Below are positions 16,014 through 24,872 of a DNA stretch of 31,902 nucleotides, in pieces. Position 1 is the first letter of the stretch; the number at the start of each line of letters is the position of its first letter. This stretch comes from an uncultured Lachnospiraceae bacterium. GTDB lineage: Bacteria; Bacillota; Clostridia; Lachnospirales; Lachnospiraceae. Both the position numbers and the translations under genes were made by a program. Under the pieces are notes generated by a model that was not told where the DNA came from, did not search any database, and saw nothing but the letters and a program-made list of their open reading frames with translations. The DNA lies in assembly GCA_910578845.1 (NCBI GenBank), contig CAJTSL010000003.1:1-31902 (forward strand). Direction: 5' to 3'.

Positions 16014-17627
16014 GTGGATAAATTATTAGAAAAATTAAAGGAATTAGGCAATCGAATATTAGAGTGGTGGAACCGCTTTACGACGAAGCAGAAGACCTTA
16101 ATTGTCATGGTAATTGCGGCAGTCATTTTGGCAATTGCGATTTTGGTTACAGCATTGAATCGTCCTCAGTATGTGCTTTTGAAAAATTGTGAAGATACGA
16201 CGCAGGCAGCGGACGTAAGGGATTTGTTGGAAGAAAACAAAATGACTTATACCGTTTCCGATGACGGTCTGGTATTTAAGATTTTGAAAGAGCAACAGGC
16301 CGATGCTATCTTGTTACTTGGTTCCAATAATATCAGGACTGCAGGGTATAGCATTGAAAACGTGACAAGCGGCGGCTTTTCCACTACTGAATCTGATAAG
16401 CAGAAAAGATATAAGCTATATACGGAGAAGTATATAGAAGATAATATGTTAGAGCCGTTGGAGGCTGTTAAGACGGCGACGGTGACGCTAACGATACCAG
16501 AGAATACAGGGACATTGATTGATTCGGATAAAGAATCACACTGTACTGTAGTATTAGAGTTAAAGGAAGATATTTCGCCGGAGAAGGCAGCTTCCATTGC
16601 CCGTGCCATTGCAACGGGACTGGGGAATGAAACGACGAAGCATATCTCGATCCTGGATACGAAAGGCAATATGCTTTTCTCCGGAGATGATGAGTATACA
16701 GTATCGGGAGCGGCAAATGCCCAACTCTCGGTGAAGGCGGAAGCAGAACGGTTATTGACAAGCGAAGTGAAACAGGTACTGCTTGGCACAAATGAGTTTG
16801 ATACCGTTGAAGTAGCTTCCAATCTTGTATTAGAGTTTTCGACAAGTTCTACAACGACGCATGATTTCTATGCGCCGGAGGGGCAGGAACAGGGCGTGCT
16901 AAGCCATGAAGCTCTGTTTAGCCAGATCAATGAAAGCGGTGTCGGAGGCGTTCCTGGAACGGATTCTAACGGGGACGATAATACTACATATGTATTAGAA
17001 GACGATACCAATTCCCGTTCCGAGACAACGGAGTCAGAGCGGGATTACTTACCGAATGAGCGGATTGAGACAACGGAATCCGCGCCTGGTGCAATTAATT
17101 ATGCACAGTCATCTTTATCAGTCGCAATGATACGGCACAATATCATCCGTGAAGAAGATATTGAAAGACAGGGATTGCTCGATACGGTCACTTGGGAAGA
17201 GTATAAACTCAACAACCAGGAACGTGAGAAACTGGAAGTAGATGAAGACTTAATTGATGTCGTAGCCAAAGCGACCGGCATCAATGCAGATAACATAGCG
17301 ATTGTAGCCTATAGTGAGAATGTTTTCTTTGATGACGAAGGCTCTGGCATCAGCATAACGGATGTGATGCAGATTGTCCTGATCATTATTATCTTAGGCT
17401 TGTTAGCATTTGTTGTACTTAGGAGCATGCGTGGTGAGAAACATGAAGAGGAAGAAGAAGAACTTTCTGTGGAGAATTTGTTGCAGTCTACCCCTGAAGG
17501 GCAATTGGAAGACATCTCCTTGGAGGATGATTCCGAAACGCGCAAACTCATTAGTAAATTTGTAGAAGAAAATCCGGAGGCAGCGGCGAACCTGCTTAGA
17601 AACTGGCTAAATGAGGACTGGGGGTAA
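16014..17627 (+). CDS. fliF: Flagellar MS-ring protein FliF
   Basis: FliF assembles the membrane-embedded MS ring that anchors the rod and carries FliG. The 537-residue protein has an N-terminal membrane helix (about residues 28-48), periplasmic ring-building domains, a second membrane helix near the C-terminus (about 455-475), and a cytoplasmic acidic tail with the FliG-binding region (VEENPEAAANLLRNWLNED). Asp/Glu/Ser/Thr-rich sequence occurs about 300-350, in the variable part between ring domains. The start is GTG at 16014 with AAGGAG ten bases upstream. Only five bases separate it from fliG. Confidence 0.96.
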   Translation: MDKLLEKLKELGNRILEWWNRFTTKQKTLIVMVIAAVILAIAILVTALNRPQYVLLKNCEDTTQAADVRDLLEENKMTYTVSDDGLVFKILKEQQADAILLLGSNNIRTAGYSIENVTSGGFSTTESDKQKRYKLYTEKYIEDNMLEPLEAVKTATVTLTIPENTGTLIDSDKESHCTVVLELKEDISPEKAASIARAIATGLGNETTKHISILDTKGNMLFSGDDEYTVSGAANAQLSVKAEAERLLTSEVKQVLLGTNEFDTVEVASNLVLEFSTSSTTTHDFYAPEGQEQGVLSHEALFSQINESGVGGVPGTDSNGDDNTTYVLEDDTNSRSETTESERDYLPNERIETTESAPGAINYAQSSLSVAMIRHNIIREEDIERQGLLDTVTWEEYKLNNQEREKLEVDEDLIDVVAKATGINADNIAIVAYSENVFFDDEGSGISITDVMQIVLIIIILGLLAFVVLRSMRGEKHEEEEEELSVENLLQSTPEGQLEDISLEDDSETRKLISKFVEENPEAAANLLRNWLNEDWG

Positions 17628-17632
17628 GAACA

Positions 17633-18649
17633 ATGGCGAAAGGTTCTGAGGAAAGAATTACCGGCCTGCAGAAGGCGGCTATTTTGTTGATTGCCCTTGG
17701 ACCGGAGAAATCATCAAATATTTTTAAACATTTAAAAGAAGAAGAAATAGAAGAATTGACCTTGGAGATTGCAAATACAAGGACGATTACGCCGCAGGTA
17801 AAAGACGAGGTGTTAGACGAATTCTATCAGGTATGTCTCGCACAGCAATATATTGCAGAGGGCGGTATCAATTATGCAAAGGAAGTATTGGAGAAATCCT
17901 TTGGTGTGGATAAGGCAAGAGATGTGATCGGTAAGCTGACGGCATCTTTGCAGGTGAAGCCGTTCGAGTTTGTCAGGAAGACGGATCCTTCGCAATTGCT
18001 TAACTTTATCCAGGATGAGCATCCGCAGACGATTGCCCTTATTTTATCATATTTGTCAGCAGCACAGTCGGCGCTTATCATTTCAGCGCTTCCGCCGGAT
18101 AGGCAGGCAGATGTTGCGAAACGTATTGCAGTAATGGATAGAACAAGTCCGGATATTATCAAAGAGGTGGAAAAAGTTTTGGAATCAAAACTGGCATCCT
18201 TAGTCAACCAGGATTACACAATTGTCGGTGGCGTCGATGCGGTCGTAGAAATTTTGAATACGGTAGACCGCGGTACTGAGAAACATATTATGGAGACATT
18301 GGAAATCGAAGAGCCTGAGCTTGCTGATGAAATCAGGAAGAAGATGTTCGTATTCGAAGATATCCTGCTTTTGGACGACAGGGCAATCCAGCGTGTATTG
18401 CGTGATGTGGATAACAGTGACCTTGCTATTGCATTGAAAGGCTCTAATGAGGATGTGCAGAATGCGATCTTCAACAACCTTTCTAAACGTCTTGCCGTTA
18501 TGATTAAGGAAGACATGGAATTTATGGGTCCTGTTCGTATGAAAGACGTAGAAGAAGCGCAACAGAAGATTGTAAATATTATCAGGAAACTGGAAGATTC
18601 TGCAGAAATTGTTATCTCCAGAGGCGGAGGTGACGAAATTGTTGTCTAG
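17633..18649 (+). CDS. fliG: Flagellar motor switch protein FliG
   Basis: FliG forms the top of the C-ring and interacts with the MotA stator to generate torque. The 338-residue product shows the N-terminal FliF-binding domain, the conserved EHPQ motif (129-132, in FIQDEHPQTIALIL) of the middle domain, and the C-terminal torque helix region around LRDVDNSDLAIALKGSNEDV with its alternating charged residues. Size is normal for the family. GGGGG lies about ten bases upstream of the ATG. Its 3' end overlaps the fliH start by 11 bases, so translation of the two is probably coupled. Confidence 0.97.
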   Translation: MAKGSEERITGLQKAAILLIALGPEKSSNIFKHLKEEEIEELTLEIANTRTITPQVKDEVLDEFYQVCLAQQYIAEGGINYAKEVLEKSFGVDKARDVIGKLTASLQVKPFEFVRKTDPSQLLNFIQDEHPQTIALILSYLSAAQSALIISALPPDRQADVAKRIAVMDRTSPDIIKEVEKVLESKLASLVNQDYTIVGGVDAVVEILNTVDRGTEKHIMETLEIEEPELADEIRKKMFVFEDILLLDDRAIQRVLRDVDNSDLAIALKGSNEDVQNAIFNNLSKRLAVMIKEDMEFMGPVRMKDVEEAQQKIVNIIRKLEDSAEIVISRGGGDEIVV

Positions 18650-19514
18650 GAATTTGTATAAATCCAGATGGGTTGTTGTGGAACCGGATGAGAAATGTTT
18701 GATTGACAGCAATTCTCGTCTTGTCAGCAGGATTGAAGCAATTGAAACAGAGAAAAGAAGGCGTGCTGCTATAGCTGCGGGGGAAGACTTCGATGAAGAA
18801 GGCTTCCGCAGCGGCTTGATCGGTGAAAGGATTGATATGCCTGTAGGCGACGAGGAAAGCGGCAATGTCTTAAAAGCGCCGGAAGAGCAGGTGCCAGAAG
18901 GACCAACACCGGAAGAACTCCGTGCGCAAGCTGAATACGAGCTTACACAGGCGCGGGAAGAAATAGAACAGATTAAACTGATCGCCAGAGAAACGCTTGA
19001 GAGAGAAAAACAGGAAACATTGGATGAAGCGCGCAGAGCCGGATATGATGAAGGTTACCGGATGGCGCAGGCAGAAGCAGAGCAAGCAAGGAAACAGTTG
19101 CAGCAGGAGCGCATCAGGCTTACGGAAGAATACGAGAGCCTGGTGGCGGAGTTAGAGCCGCAGTTTATTGATACGATCACGGCAATTTATAATCATATTT
19201 TCCATGTGGAATTAGAGAACGAAAGAAATATCCTGGTACATCTGATTGAAACTACTTTGCGAAAGGTAGAGAGTAGCAGGGTTTTTATTGTGCATGTTTC
19301 TAAGGAAGATTATCCGTATGTCAATATGCAGAAGAAAGCGTTGTCGGAAGGCGCCGTCAGTGGCCGTGGCGTAGTGGAGATTGTGGAGGATATGACGCTG
19401 CACCAGAATGAGTGTATGATCGAGACGGATGGCGGCATTTTTGATTGTGGCGTTGGAACGCAGTTAGAAGAACTAACCAGAAAGCTGAAAATGCTTTCAT
19501 ATGAAAAGATATAG
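18639..19514 (+). CDS. fliH: Flagellar assembly protein FliH, regulator of the export ATPase
   Basis: FliH binds and regulates FliI and docks it on the C-ring. The 291-residue product has a charged, coiled-coil-rich middle (about 105-190) with Glu/Gln/Arg repeats, and a C-terminal domain resembling the V/F-ATPase peripheral-stalk subunit (ETTLRKVESSRVFIVHVSKED, then GGIFDCGVGTQLEELTRKL). I chose TTG 18639, next to a second TTG. GGAGG (18626-18630) lies eight bases upstream, and the resulting LSRNLYKS start resembles relatives. GTG 18630 is an alternative but would overlap that ribosome binding site. Confidence 0.93.
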   Translation: MLSRNLYKSRWVVVEPDEKCLIDSNSRLVSRIEAIETEKRRRAAIAAGEDFDEEGFRSGLIGERIDMPVGDEESGNVLKAPEEQVPEGPTPEELRAQAEYELTQAREEIEQIKLIARETLEREKQETLDEARRAGYDEGYRMAQAEAEQARKQLQQERIRLTEEYESLVAELEPQFIDTITAIYNHIFHVELENERNILVHLIETTLRKVESSRVFIVHVSKEDYPYVNMQKKALSEGAVSGRGVVEIVEDMTLHQNECMIETDGGIFDCGVGTQLEELTRKLKMLSYEKI

Positions 19515-19539
19515 AGGAATGACAAAGAGATAAACACAT

Positions 19540-19576
19540 GATATCTGATCGCTGATGGGATGAAAGAACAGATATC
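19540..19576 (+). other. Inverted repeat between fliH and fliI
   Basis: GATATCTG (19540-19547) and CAGATATC (19569-19576) form a perfect eight-base inverted repeat with a 21-base loop. The second arm with its next two bases is also a 10-base palindrome, CAGATATCTG. There is no T-run. It may be an RNA processing or stability element within the operon. Confidence 0.4.
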
Positions 19577-19623
19577 TGTATAAGTGTGATCTGTGTTGTG
19601 GTTGGGGAAGGATTTGCGGTTTG

Positions 19624-20931
19624 ATGGTTGATTTTACAAAGTACAGTAAAATAGCAGATGATATTTTTTTTAAGAGCATGGGCCGCGTGGAGAACGTGGT
19701 AGGCCTTACCATTGAGTCAGTGGGGCCGGAAGCTAAGCTTGGCGATTTGTGTAAAGTATTTCCCGTGGATAAGGAGTTGCCGCCGATTATGTCTGAGGTA
19801 GTCGGATTCAAATCCGGCAGGACGCTGCTTATGCCTTATGAGAACACGGAGGGCATCGGGGTCGGAAGCACAGTGGAGAACACAGGAGTGCCGCTCTCTG
19901 TTCCGGTAAGCGGCATTTTGCTTGGACAGGTGCTAGATGGCTTAGGCAGATGTGATGTTTCGGATATTTCGGGACAGATGATGAGCTATCCGATAGAAGC
20001 TGCACCGCCGGATGCTATGGCAAGAGAGATTATAGATGAAGTGCTGCCATTAGGCGTGAAAGCCGTAGATGGTATGATGACGATTGGAAAAGGACAGAGG
20101 ATTGGCATTTTCGCCGGTTCCGGCGTAGGCAAATCGACGCTGATGGGAATGTTTGCACGTAATACGAAGGCAGATATTAATGTGATCGCTTTGATCGGAG
20201 AACGCGGCAGGGAAGTCAGGGAATTTATAGAGAGAGACTTAGGCGAGGAAGGCATGAGGCGGTCAGTGGTCGTGGTCGCGACTTCTGATAAGCCGGCGTT
20301 AGAGAGAAAGAAAGCGGCGCAGACGGCAACGGCGATTGCGGAATACTTCAGGGATCAGGGGAAAGATGTGCTCTTAATGATGGATTCTTTGACACGTTTT
20401 TCTATGGCACAGAGGGAAATCGGTTTAGCGAGCGGGGAGCCGCCGGTATCGCGAGGGTATCCGCCAAGCGTTTATTCGGAGATGCCAAAGCTCTTAGAGC
20501 GTGCCGGACGTTCTGATAAAGGCTCTATTACAGGGTTATATACGGTTCTGGTAGATGGCGATGATTTTAACGAGCCGATTACCGATACGGCAAGGAGTAT
20601 TTTGGATGGGCATATCATGCTGAACCGGAAGCTTGCCCATAAGAACCATTATCCGGCCATTGATGTTTTACAAAGCATTTCCCGTTGTATGAGCCAGATC
20701 GTGCCCAGCGAGCATAAAGTTGCAGCAGGCAAACTGAAGAATGTATTGGCAACTTACAGTGAAGCAGAAGATTTGATCAATATAGGCGCTTATAAGAGTG
20801 GCAGCAACAAGAATATTGATTATGCAATAGAAAAGATTGAAGCTGTGAATGATTATCTGATGCAGGATGTGGAGAGCAAATATGATTACGAACAGGAATT
20901 GGAATTACTCCAGGGATTGTTCGCCGAATAG
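19624..20931 (+). CDS. fliI: Flagellum-specific export ATPase FliI
   Basis: FliI is the hexameric ATPase of the flagellar type III export apparatus, related to F1-beta. The 435-residue protein has Walker A GIFAGSGVGKST (about 161-172), ALIGERGREVREF, Walker B DVLLMMDSLTRFSMAQREI and the GEPPVSRGYPPSV block, all typical. The start could be ATG 19624 or TTG 19621; GGGGAAGG lies 12 or 9 bases upstream respectively. The 109-base gap after fliH is long for this operon and contains the inverted repeat noted above. Confidence 0.97.
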   Translation: MVDFTKYSKIADDIFFKSMGRVENVVGLTIESVGPEAKLGDLCKVFPVDKELPPIMSEVVGFKSGRTLLMPYENTEGIGVGSTVENTGVPLSVPVSGILLGQVLDGLGRCDVSDISGQMMSYPIEAAPPDAMAREIIDEVLPLGVKAVDGMMTIGKGQRIGIFAGSGVGKSTLMGMFARNTKADINVIALIGERGREVREFIERDLGEEGMRRSVVVVATSDKPALERKKAAQTATAIAEYFRDQGKDVLLMMDSLTRFSMAQREIGLASGEPPVSRGYPPSVYSEMPKLLERAGRSDKGSITGLYTVLVDGDDFNEPITDTARSILDGHIMLNRKLAHKNHYPAIDVLQSISRCMSQIVPSEHKVAAGKLKNVLATYSEAEDLINIGAYKSGSNKNIDYAIEKIEAVNDYLMQDVESKYDYEQELELLQGLFAE

Positions 20932-20958
20932 AGCAGTATACGGAAAGGCTGAATAAGC

Positions 20959-21450
20959 ATGGCTAAGTTTGTGTATAGAATGCAGAGCATTCTTAACATT
21001 AAAAACCAGATGGAAAATCAGGCGAGAATGGAGCTTGGACAGGCGCAGAGAAGGCTTTTGGAAGAAGAAGAACGCTTAGGGGCACTTTATGAGCGGAAGG
21101 AATACTACCTGGAAGAAGGCAGGAAATTCCGGCTGAATGCGGTACGTGTGCAGAATTTACGTGATAATGAGTATGCGGTAGCGCGTATGGAAGAATATAT
21201 TGAAGCCCAGAAAGAAAATGTGGCGCGTGCCGAAATGATGGTAGAAGAGGCAAGGCGGAAATTGCAGGGGATCATGCAGGAGCGGAAAATGCAGGAAAAA
21301 CTGCGTGAGAAAGCGTTTGAGCAGTTTATGCAGGAAGAGGCTGCAAAAGAAAGCAAAGAAATAGATGAGCTGACAAGTTATACCTATGGACAGAAAAAGG
21401 GGATAGATGGTCTTCATGATGCCAGCGGCGTTCTGGCTGTCAGTACATAG
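20959..21450 (+). CDS. fliJ: Flagellar export chaperone-like protein FliJ
   Basis: FliJ is the central stalk of the export ATPase complex and helps energise export through the gate. The 163-residue product starts KFVYRMQSILNIKNQMENQA and is almost entirely predicted coiled coil, rich in Glu, Arg, Gln and Met, as expected of FliJ. Identification rests on this start, the coiled coil and the position straight after fliI, since the family is poorly conserved. Confidence 0.9.
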   Translation: MAKFVYRMQSILNIKNQMENQARMELGQAQRRLLEEEERLGALYERKEYYLEEGRKFRLNAVRVQNLRDNEYAVARMEEYIEAQKENVARAEMMVEEARRKLQGIMQERKMQEKLREKAFEQFMQEEAAKESKEIDELTSYTYGQKKGIDGLHDASGVLAVST

Positions 21451-21474
21451 GCCAAGGAAGGAGCATGGTTATAA

Positions 21475-22338
21475 ATGGCAGACGCATTTAATGATGCTGT
21501 AGATACAAAAGCAGAGAAAAAAAGACTTAAAGATGAACGTAAGAAAATAAAAGATGAGCAGAAAGCACAGAAAAAAGAAGCCAGACAGCGTGCAAAGGAA
21601 ATCTCCGCGCAGGAAGCTGAGCTTGAAGATGAAGGCGGCGGTATTTCTACATTTTTGGTAACGGTTGTTATTATTATTATCTGGATCGGGATCTTATGTT
21701 TGCTTGTTAAGCTGGACGTGGGCGGTTTTGGCTCGAATGTACTGGCGCCTGTTTTGAAAGATGTGCCTGTAGTGAATAAAATACTGCCGGCAGAGACTAT
21801 TGTTTCTACAGATGATGAAGAATCTTACGGTGGCTATACCAGCTTACGGGAAGCGGTTGATTATATTAAGCAGCTTGAACTGGAATTAGAGCAGGCACAA
21901 TCCGCAAGCAATAGCGATTCGGAAGAGCTGAAAGAACTCCGTGCAGAAATAGAGCGGCTACAGACATTCGAAAATGCGCAGACGGATTTTGACCGGATTA
22001 AGACACTTTTCTATGAAGAGGTCATTTATGCGGAGAAAGGACCAGGCCCGGAGGAATATCAGAAATATTATGAGGCAATTGACCCTACCAATGCAGAGTA
22101 TTTGTACAAACAAGTGGTAGAACAGATACAGGAAGATGCAAGGCTTTCTTCTTATGCGCAGGCATATGCGGAAATGGAAGCCGCATCTGCAGCACGTATT
22201 TTTGAACAGATGACAAATGATCTGGAATTAGTAGCGAAGATTCTGGGACAGATGAGCGCAGAAAGCAGGGGAAATATCCTTGCGGCAATGGATTCTGAGA
22301 TTGCAGCGAGAGTGACTAAAATCATGAATCCGGAATAA
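21475..22338 (+). CDS. ylxF: MotE/YlxF-like membrane protein with MgtE-N-like C-terminus
   Basis: This is the protein found between fliJ and fliK in many Firmicutes (YlxF in B. subtilis). Related MotE proteins are thought to act as chaperones or stabilisers of motor components. The 287-residue product has a strongly basic, Lys-rich N-terminus (about 10-45), one membrane segment (about 58-80, rich in Ile and Val), a coiled coil (about 120-175) and a C-terminal repeat similar to the MgtE N-domain (SAARIFEQMTNDLELVAKIL, then ILAAMDSEIAARVTKIMNP). The orientation predicts a short cytoplasmic N-terminus and a large extracytoplasmic part. GGAAGGAG supports the ATG at 21475. The exact function here is inferred from position and domain layout. 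Confidence 0.82.
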   Translation: MADAFNDAVDTKAEKKRLKDERKKIKDEQKAQKKEARQRAKEISAQEAELEDEGGGISTFLVTVVIIIIWIGILCLLVKLDVGGFGSNVLAPVLKDVPVVNKILPAETIVSTDDEESYGGYTSLREAVDYIKQLELELEQAQSASNSDSEELKELRAEIERLQTFENAQTDFDRIKTLFYEEVIYAEKGPGPEEYQKYYEAIDPTNAEYLYKQVVEQIQEDARLSSYAQAYAEMEAASAARIFEQMTNDLELVAKILGQMSAESRGNILAAMDSEIAARVTKIMNPE

Positions 22339-22354
22339 GAAAAGACGGTCGTTC

Positions 22355-22376
22355 ACTCTTTATGAAAAGAAAGAGT
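22355..22376 (+). other. Small hairpin before fliK
   Basis: ACTCTTT (22355-22361) and AAAGAGT (22370-22376) form a perfect seven-base stem with an eight-base loop in the 90-base gap between ylxF and fliK. There is no following T-run, so it looks like an operon-internal structure and not a terminator. Confidence 0.35.
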
Positions 22377-22428
22377 TTGACGATATATATGTTAGTACCT
22401 TGAAAAATGAAAGGAAGGAGGAAAGGAA

Positions 22429-23955
22429 ATGGCAAGCATGCCTGTTAACAACAATTTGAATGCGTTAGCAAACACGGTAAGCCGTGCGGCGAATCTGTCA
22501 GGAAGCCAGAATCCTTATGCGAATGCTTCTTATGAGAAACAGGAAGAAGCCGTTAAGGATACTTTTGATACAGTCATGAGCCGTGTCAATGCACAGACAG
22601 GAGCCAAGGCGGAACTGCGGGAGAACAAAGCAACCGTAAAAGTTTCTGCAACTGTGGATACGAAGTCAATGGCGGCGGGCGTTACAGGGGCAGATAAAAC
22701 CACAAATAACGTTGTCAAAAACGATAGGGTGGATGAAAAGGCATCTGTAGAAAATGAACAAGAAGCTGTCACGGATGTTTCCAAAGAAGCTACGGAACAG
22801 GACATTCCGGATGACGCACAGGATGCAGTCACAGAAGCCGGTGAAGAACTGGTGAATGATGTTGCAGAGGAGATGGGCATTACCCCCGAAGAAGTCGAGG
22901 AAGCTATGGAGGTACTTGGATTGACAGCAGTACAGTTGTTAGATCCTGCCAATATGCAGAAGCTTCTGATGGCGATTACGGGAAACGAGGATCAATTATC
23001 TATTTTGACAGATGCAGAGTTGTATTCTCATCTTCAGAATCTGTTAGGCGAAGTGTCAACGGCTTTCAATGAACTGCAAGCTGAACTTGGGATTTCTGCT
23101 GAGGAACTGAATGCTTTGATTGCCGATATGGCAGTAGCAGAGAAGGCGCCGGAAGTAGTAGAAATACCGGAAGAAATACCGCTCGGGCCTGAGACCGATG
23201 ATGTGAATCTGGAAGGCATGAAGGACTATGCGGTAACAGTGCACAAAGACGGAGAGACCGTGGAAGTCAAAGTGACCGTAGACGATGCCAGTGGCGCAAA
23301 GAGCGTGCAGGAAGAAGTGACAGCAGCGCCGGAAGCAGAACCGAAACATGATGCGAAGTCTGGGAACAGAAATGCGTTCGGGGATCACAAAGGCGAGAGC
23401 AACCAGCAGGGAATGCCGTTCATGCAGACAATGCAGGAGCAGCCAAATGCACAGGAAATCAACGCGCAACAGCCGGTGGCAGAACGATTCGTAGATACCC
23501 AGGATATCATGAATCAGATCATGGAATATATGAAGATTAACCTGAAAGGTGATGTACAGGAGCTGGAATTGCAATTACATCCGGCAAGCCTTGGGAATGT
23601 ACATGTGCAGATCGCATCGAAAGATGGAGCGATTACCGCGCAGTTCACAGCACAGAATGAAGCCGTCAAAGCGGCAATTGAGAGCCAGTTGATCCAGTTG
23701 AAGACCCAGTTTGAAGAGCAGGGCATTAAAGTGGATGCGGTAGAAGTCACGGTAGCGAATTATCAGTTTGAACAAAGCTTTTCCGGTAATGAAGAGCATG
23801 AAGGGGAGAAGCAGGGAAATGGTAAGAAAGGCCGTAGGAACATTAACTTAAAGGACATTGATCTGGATGATATGCCGGAAGATATGGATGATTCCGAGAG
23901 AATCGCCACAGAAATGATGGCGCAAAACGGCAACACAGTAGATTACACAGCATAA
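22429..23955 (+). CDS. fliK: Flagellar hook-length control protein FliK
   Basis: FliK measures hook length and triggers the switch of export substrates from hook to filament. The 508-residue protein has a long, acidic, low-complexity N-terminal part (rich in Glu, Ala, Val and Asp, about 80-300). The conserved C-terminal Flg_hook domain follows (about 375-450), with LQLHPASLGNVHVQIASKDG and AQFTAQNEAVKAAIESQLIQL. This domain layout is diagnostic although the N-terminus is poorly conserved. The C-terminal tail is charged (Lys/Gly/Asp-rich). GGAAGGAGG is close upstream of the ATG. flgD follows, the usual partner. Confidence 0.93.
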   Translation: MASMPVNNNLNALANTVSRAANLSGSQNPYANASYEKQEEAVKDTFDTVMSRVNAQTGAKAELRENKATVKVSATVDTKSMAAGVTGADKTTNNVVKNDRVDEKASVENEQEAVTDVSKEATEQDIPDDAQDAVTEAGEELVNDVAEEMGITPEEVEEAMEVLGLTAVQLLDPANMQKLLMAITGNEDQLSILTDAELYSHLQNLLGEVSTAFNELQAELGISAEELNALIADMAVAEKAPEVVEIPEEIPLGPETDDVNLEGMKDYAVTVHKDGETVEVKVTVDDASGAKSVQEEVTAAPEAEPKHDAKSGNRNAFGDHKGESNQQGMPFMQTMQEQPNAQEINAQQPVAERFVDTQDIMNQIMEYMKINLKGDVQELELQLHPASLGNVHVQIASKDGAITAQFTAQNEAVKAAIESQLIQLKTQFEEQGIKVDAVEVTVANYQFEQSFSGNEEHEGEKQGNGKKGRRNINLKDIDLDDMPEDMDDSERIATEMMAQNGNTVDYTA

Positions 23956-23986
23956 TATAAGACGTAATGGGAAAGGAGAACAGCAT

Positions 23987-24790
23987 ATGATAGCACCGAT
24001 AGAAAATGGCAAAGTAGTAGAAAACACCTCTGCAGAGTCTATGGCACATGCCAGTGCGAAGAAAAGCAATTCTACGGTTGATAAAGACCAGTTTTTACAG
24101 CTTCTGGTAGCGCAGATGAAATATCAGGATCCGCTAGAACCGACTTCGAATACAGAATATATTTCACAATACGCGACATTCTCGGAGTTAGAGCAGATGC
24201 AGAACATGAGCGCTTCCTTAGAATTGACAAGAGCTTCAAGCCTGATCGGACAGACGGTTGTTATGAAGGTAGTGGATTCCGCAGGCAGGACGACGACGGT
24301 ACAGGGTAATGTGGACTATGTTGTATATGAAGATAATAAAGCTTACTTATCTATTAATGGCGAACTTTATTCCATGGATGATTTGGATACGGTAGCTGAC
24401 CCGAATTATCTGGCAGCCTATACGAAAGCAGTCGATTTCATGAATGCATATAATAAGCTTCCGGTTCTTCCGCTTCTGACAATTGAGAACAAAGAGGCAG
24501 TTGAGAAGCTGAAAGAGACATATGAGAACATGTCCGATTACCAGAAGAAGTTTATCTCTGATGATTATGTAAGCGGCTTGAAGAAATATGTGGAAAGAAT
24601 GGAAGAATTAAAGCTTCTTGCAGACGACGGAGAGAAAGAACCTGGCGATGTTGATCCGGATAAAGACAATGTTGGGGATAAAGACAATGTTGGGGATAAG
24701 GACAACGTTGGAAATAAGGATGAAGAGGATGATAAAGGCACGGAAGACGACAAGAAAAATACTAGCAGCGTAGAGGCGCCCAAAGCATAA
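23987..24790 (+). CDS. flgD: Flagellar hook-capping protein FlgD with a repeat-bearing acidic tail
   Basis: FlgD caps the growing hook and is needed for FlgE polymerisation. The N-terminal domain (about 25-95) carries the classic signature VDKDQFLQLLVAQMKYQDPL, then ISQYATFSELEQMQNMS and LIGQTVVMKV. The next part (about 100-130) is short and beta-like. I cannot recognise a full FlgD Ig-like/tudor domain after it. Residues about 135-210 look helical, and the tail (about 218-267) is highly acidic with three DKDNVG repeats. The protein (267 residues) therefore keeps the export and capping signature but has an unusual C-terminus. It is 31 bases after fliK. Confidence 0.9.
   Translation: MIAPIENGKVVENTSAESMAHASAKKSNSTVDKDQFLQLLVAQMKYQDPLEPTSNTEYISQYATFSELEQMQNMSASLELTRASSLIGQTVVMKVVDSAGRTTTVQGNVDYVVYEDNKAYLSINGELYSMDDLDTVADPNYLAAYTKAVDFMNAYNKLPVLPLLTIENKEAVEKLKETYENMSDYQKKFISDDYVSGLKKYVERMEELKLLADDGEKEPGDVDPDKDNVGDKDNVGDKDNVGNKDEEDDKGTEDDKKNTSSVEAPKA
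24659..24712 (+). repeat. Three 18-bp tandem repeats in flgD encoding DKDNVG
   Basis: GATAAAGACAATGTTGGG occurs twice exactly (24659-24676 and 24677-24694) and a third time with three changes (24695-24712). A degenerate fourth copy starts AATAAGGA. The unit is a multiple of three, so copy-number change would lengthen or shorten the acidic tail without breaking the frame. Confidence 0.92.
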
Positions 24791-24872
24791 GGATGTGTGT
24801 ATCTCTCAAGGAAGAGAATAGATTGTGCATGACCTGGATTTGTGGGTCAGGCAAGAAATGGGGGACTGGTTT

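Noticed and set aside
18200..18865. Minus-strand frame of 221 codons across fliG and fliH
   Set aside because: It overlaps two certain genes and shows no domain; treated as a shadow frame.
22377..22405. Promoter before fliK starting with TTGACG
   Set aside because: There is no acceptable -10 hexamer at 16-18 bases.
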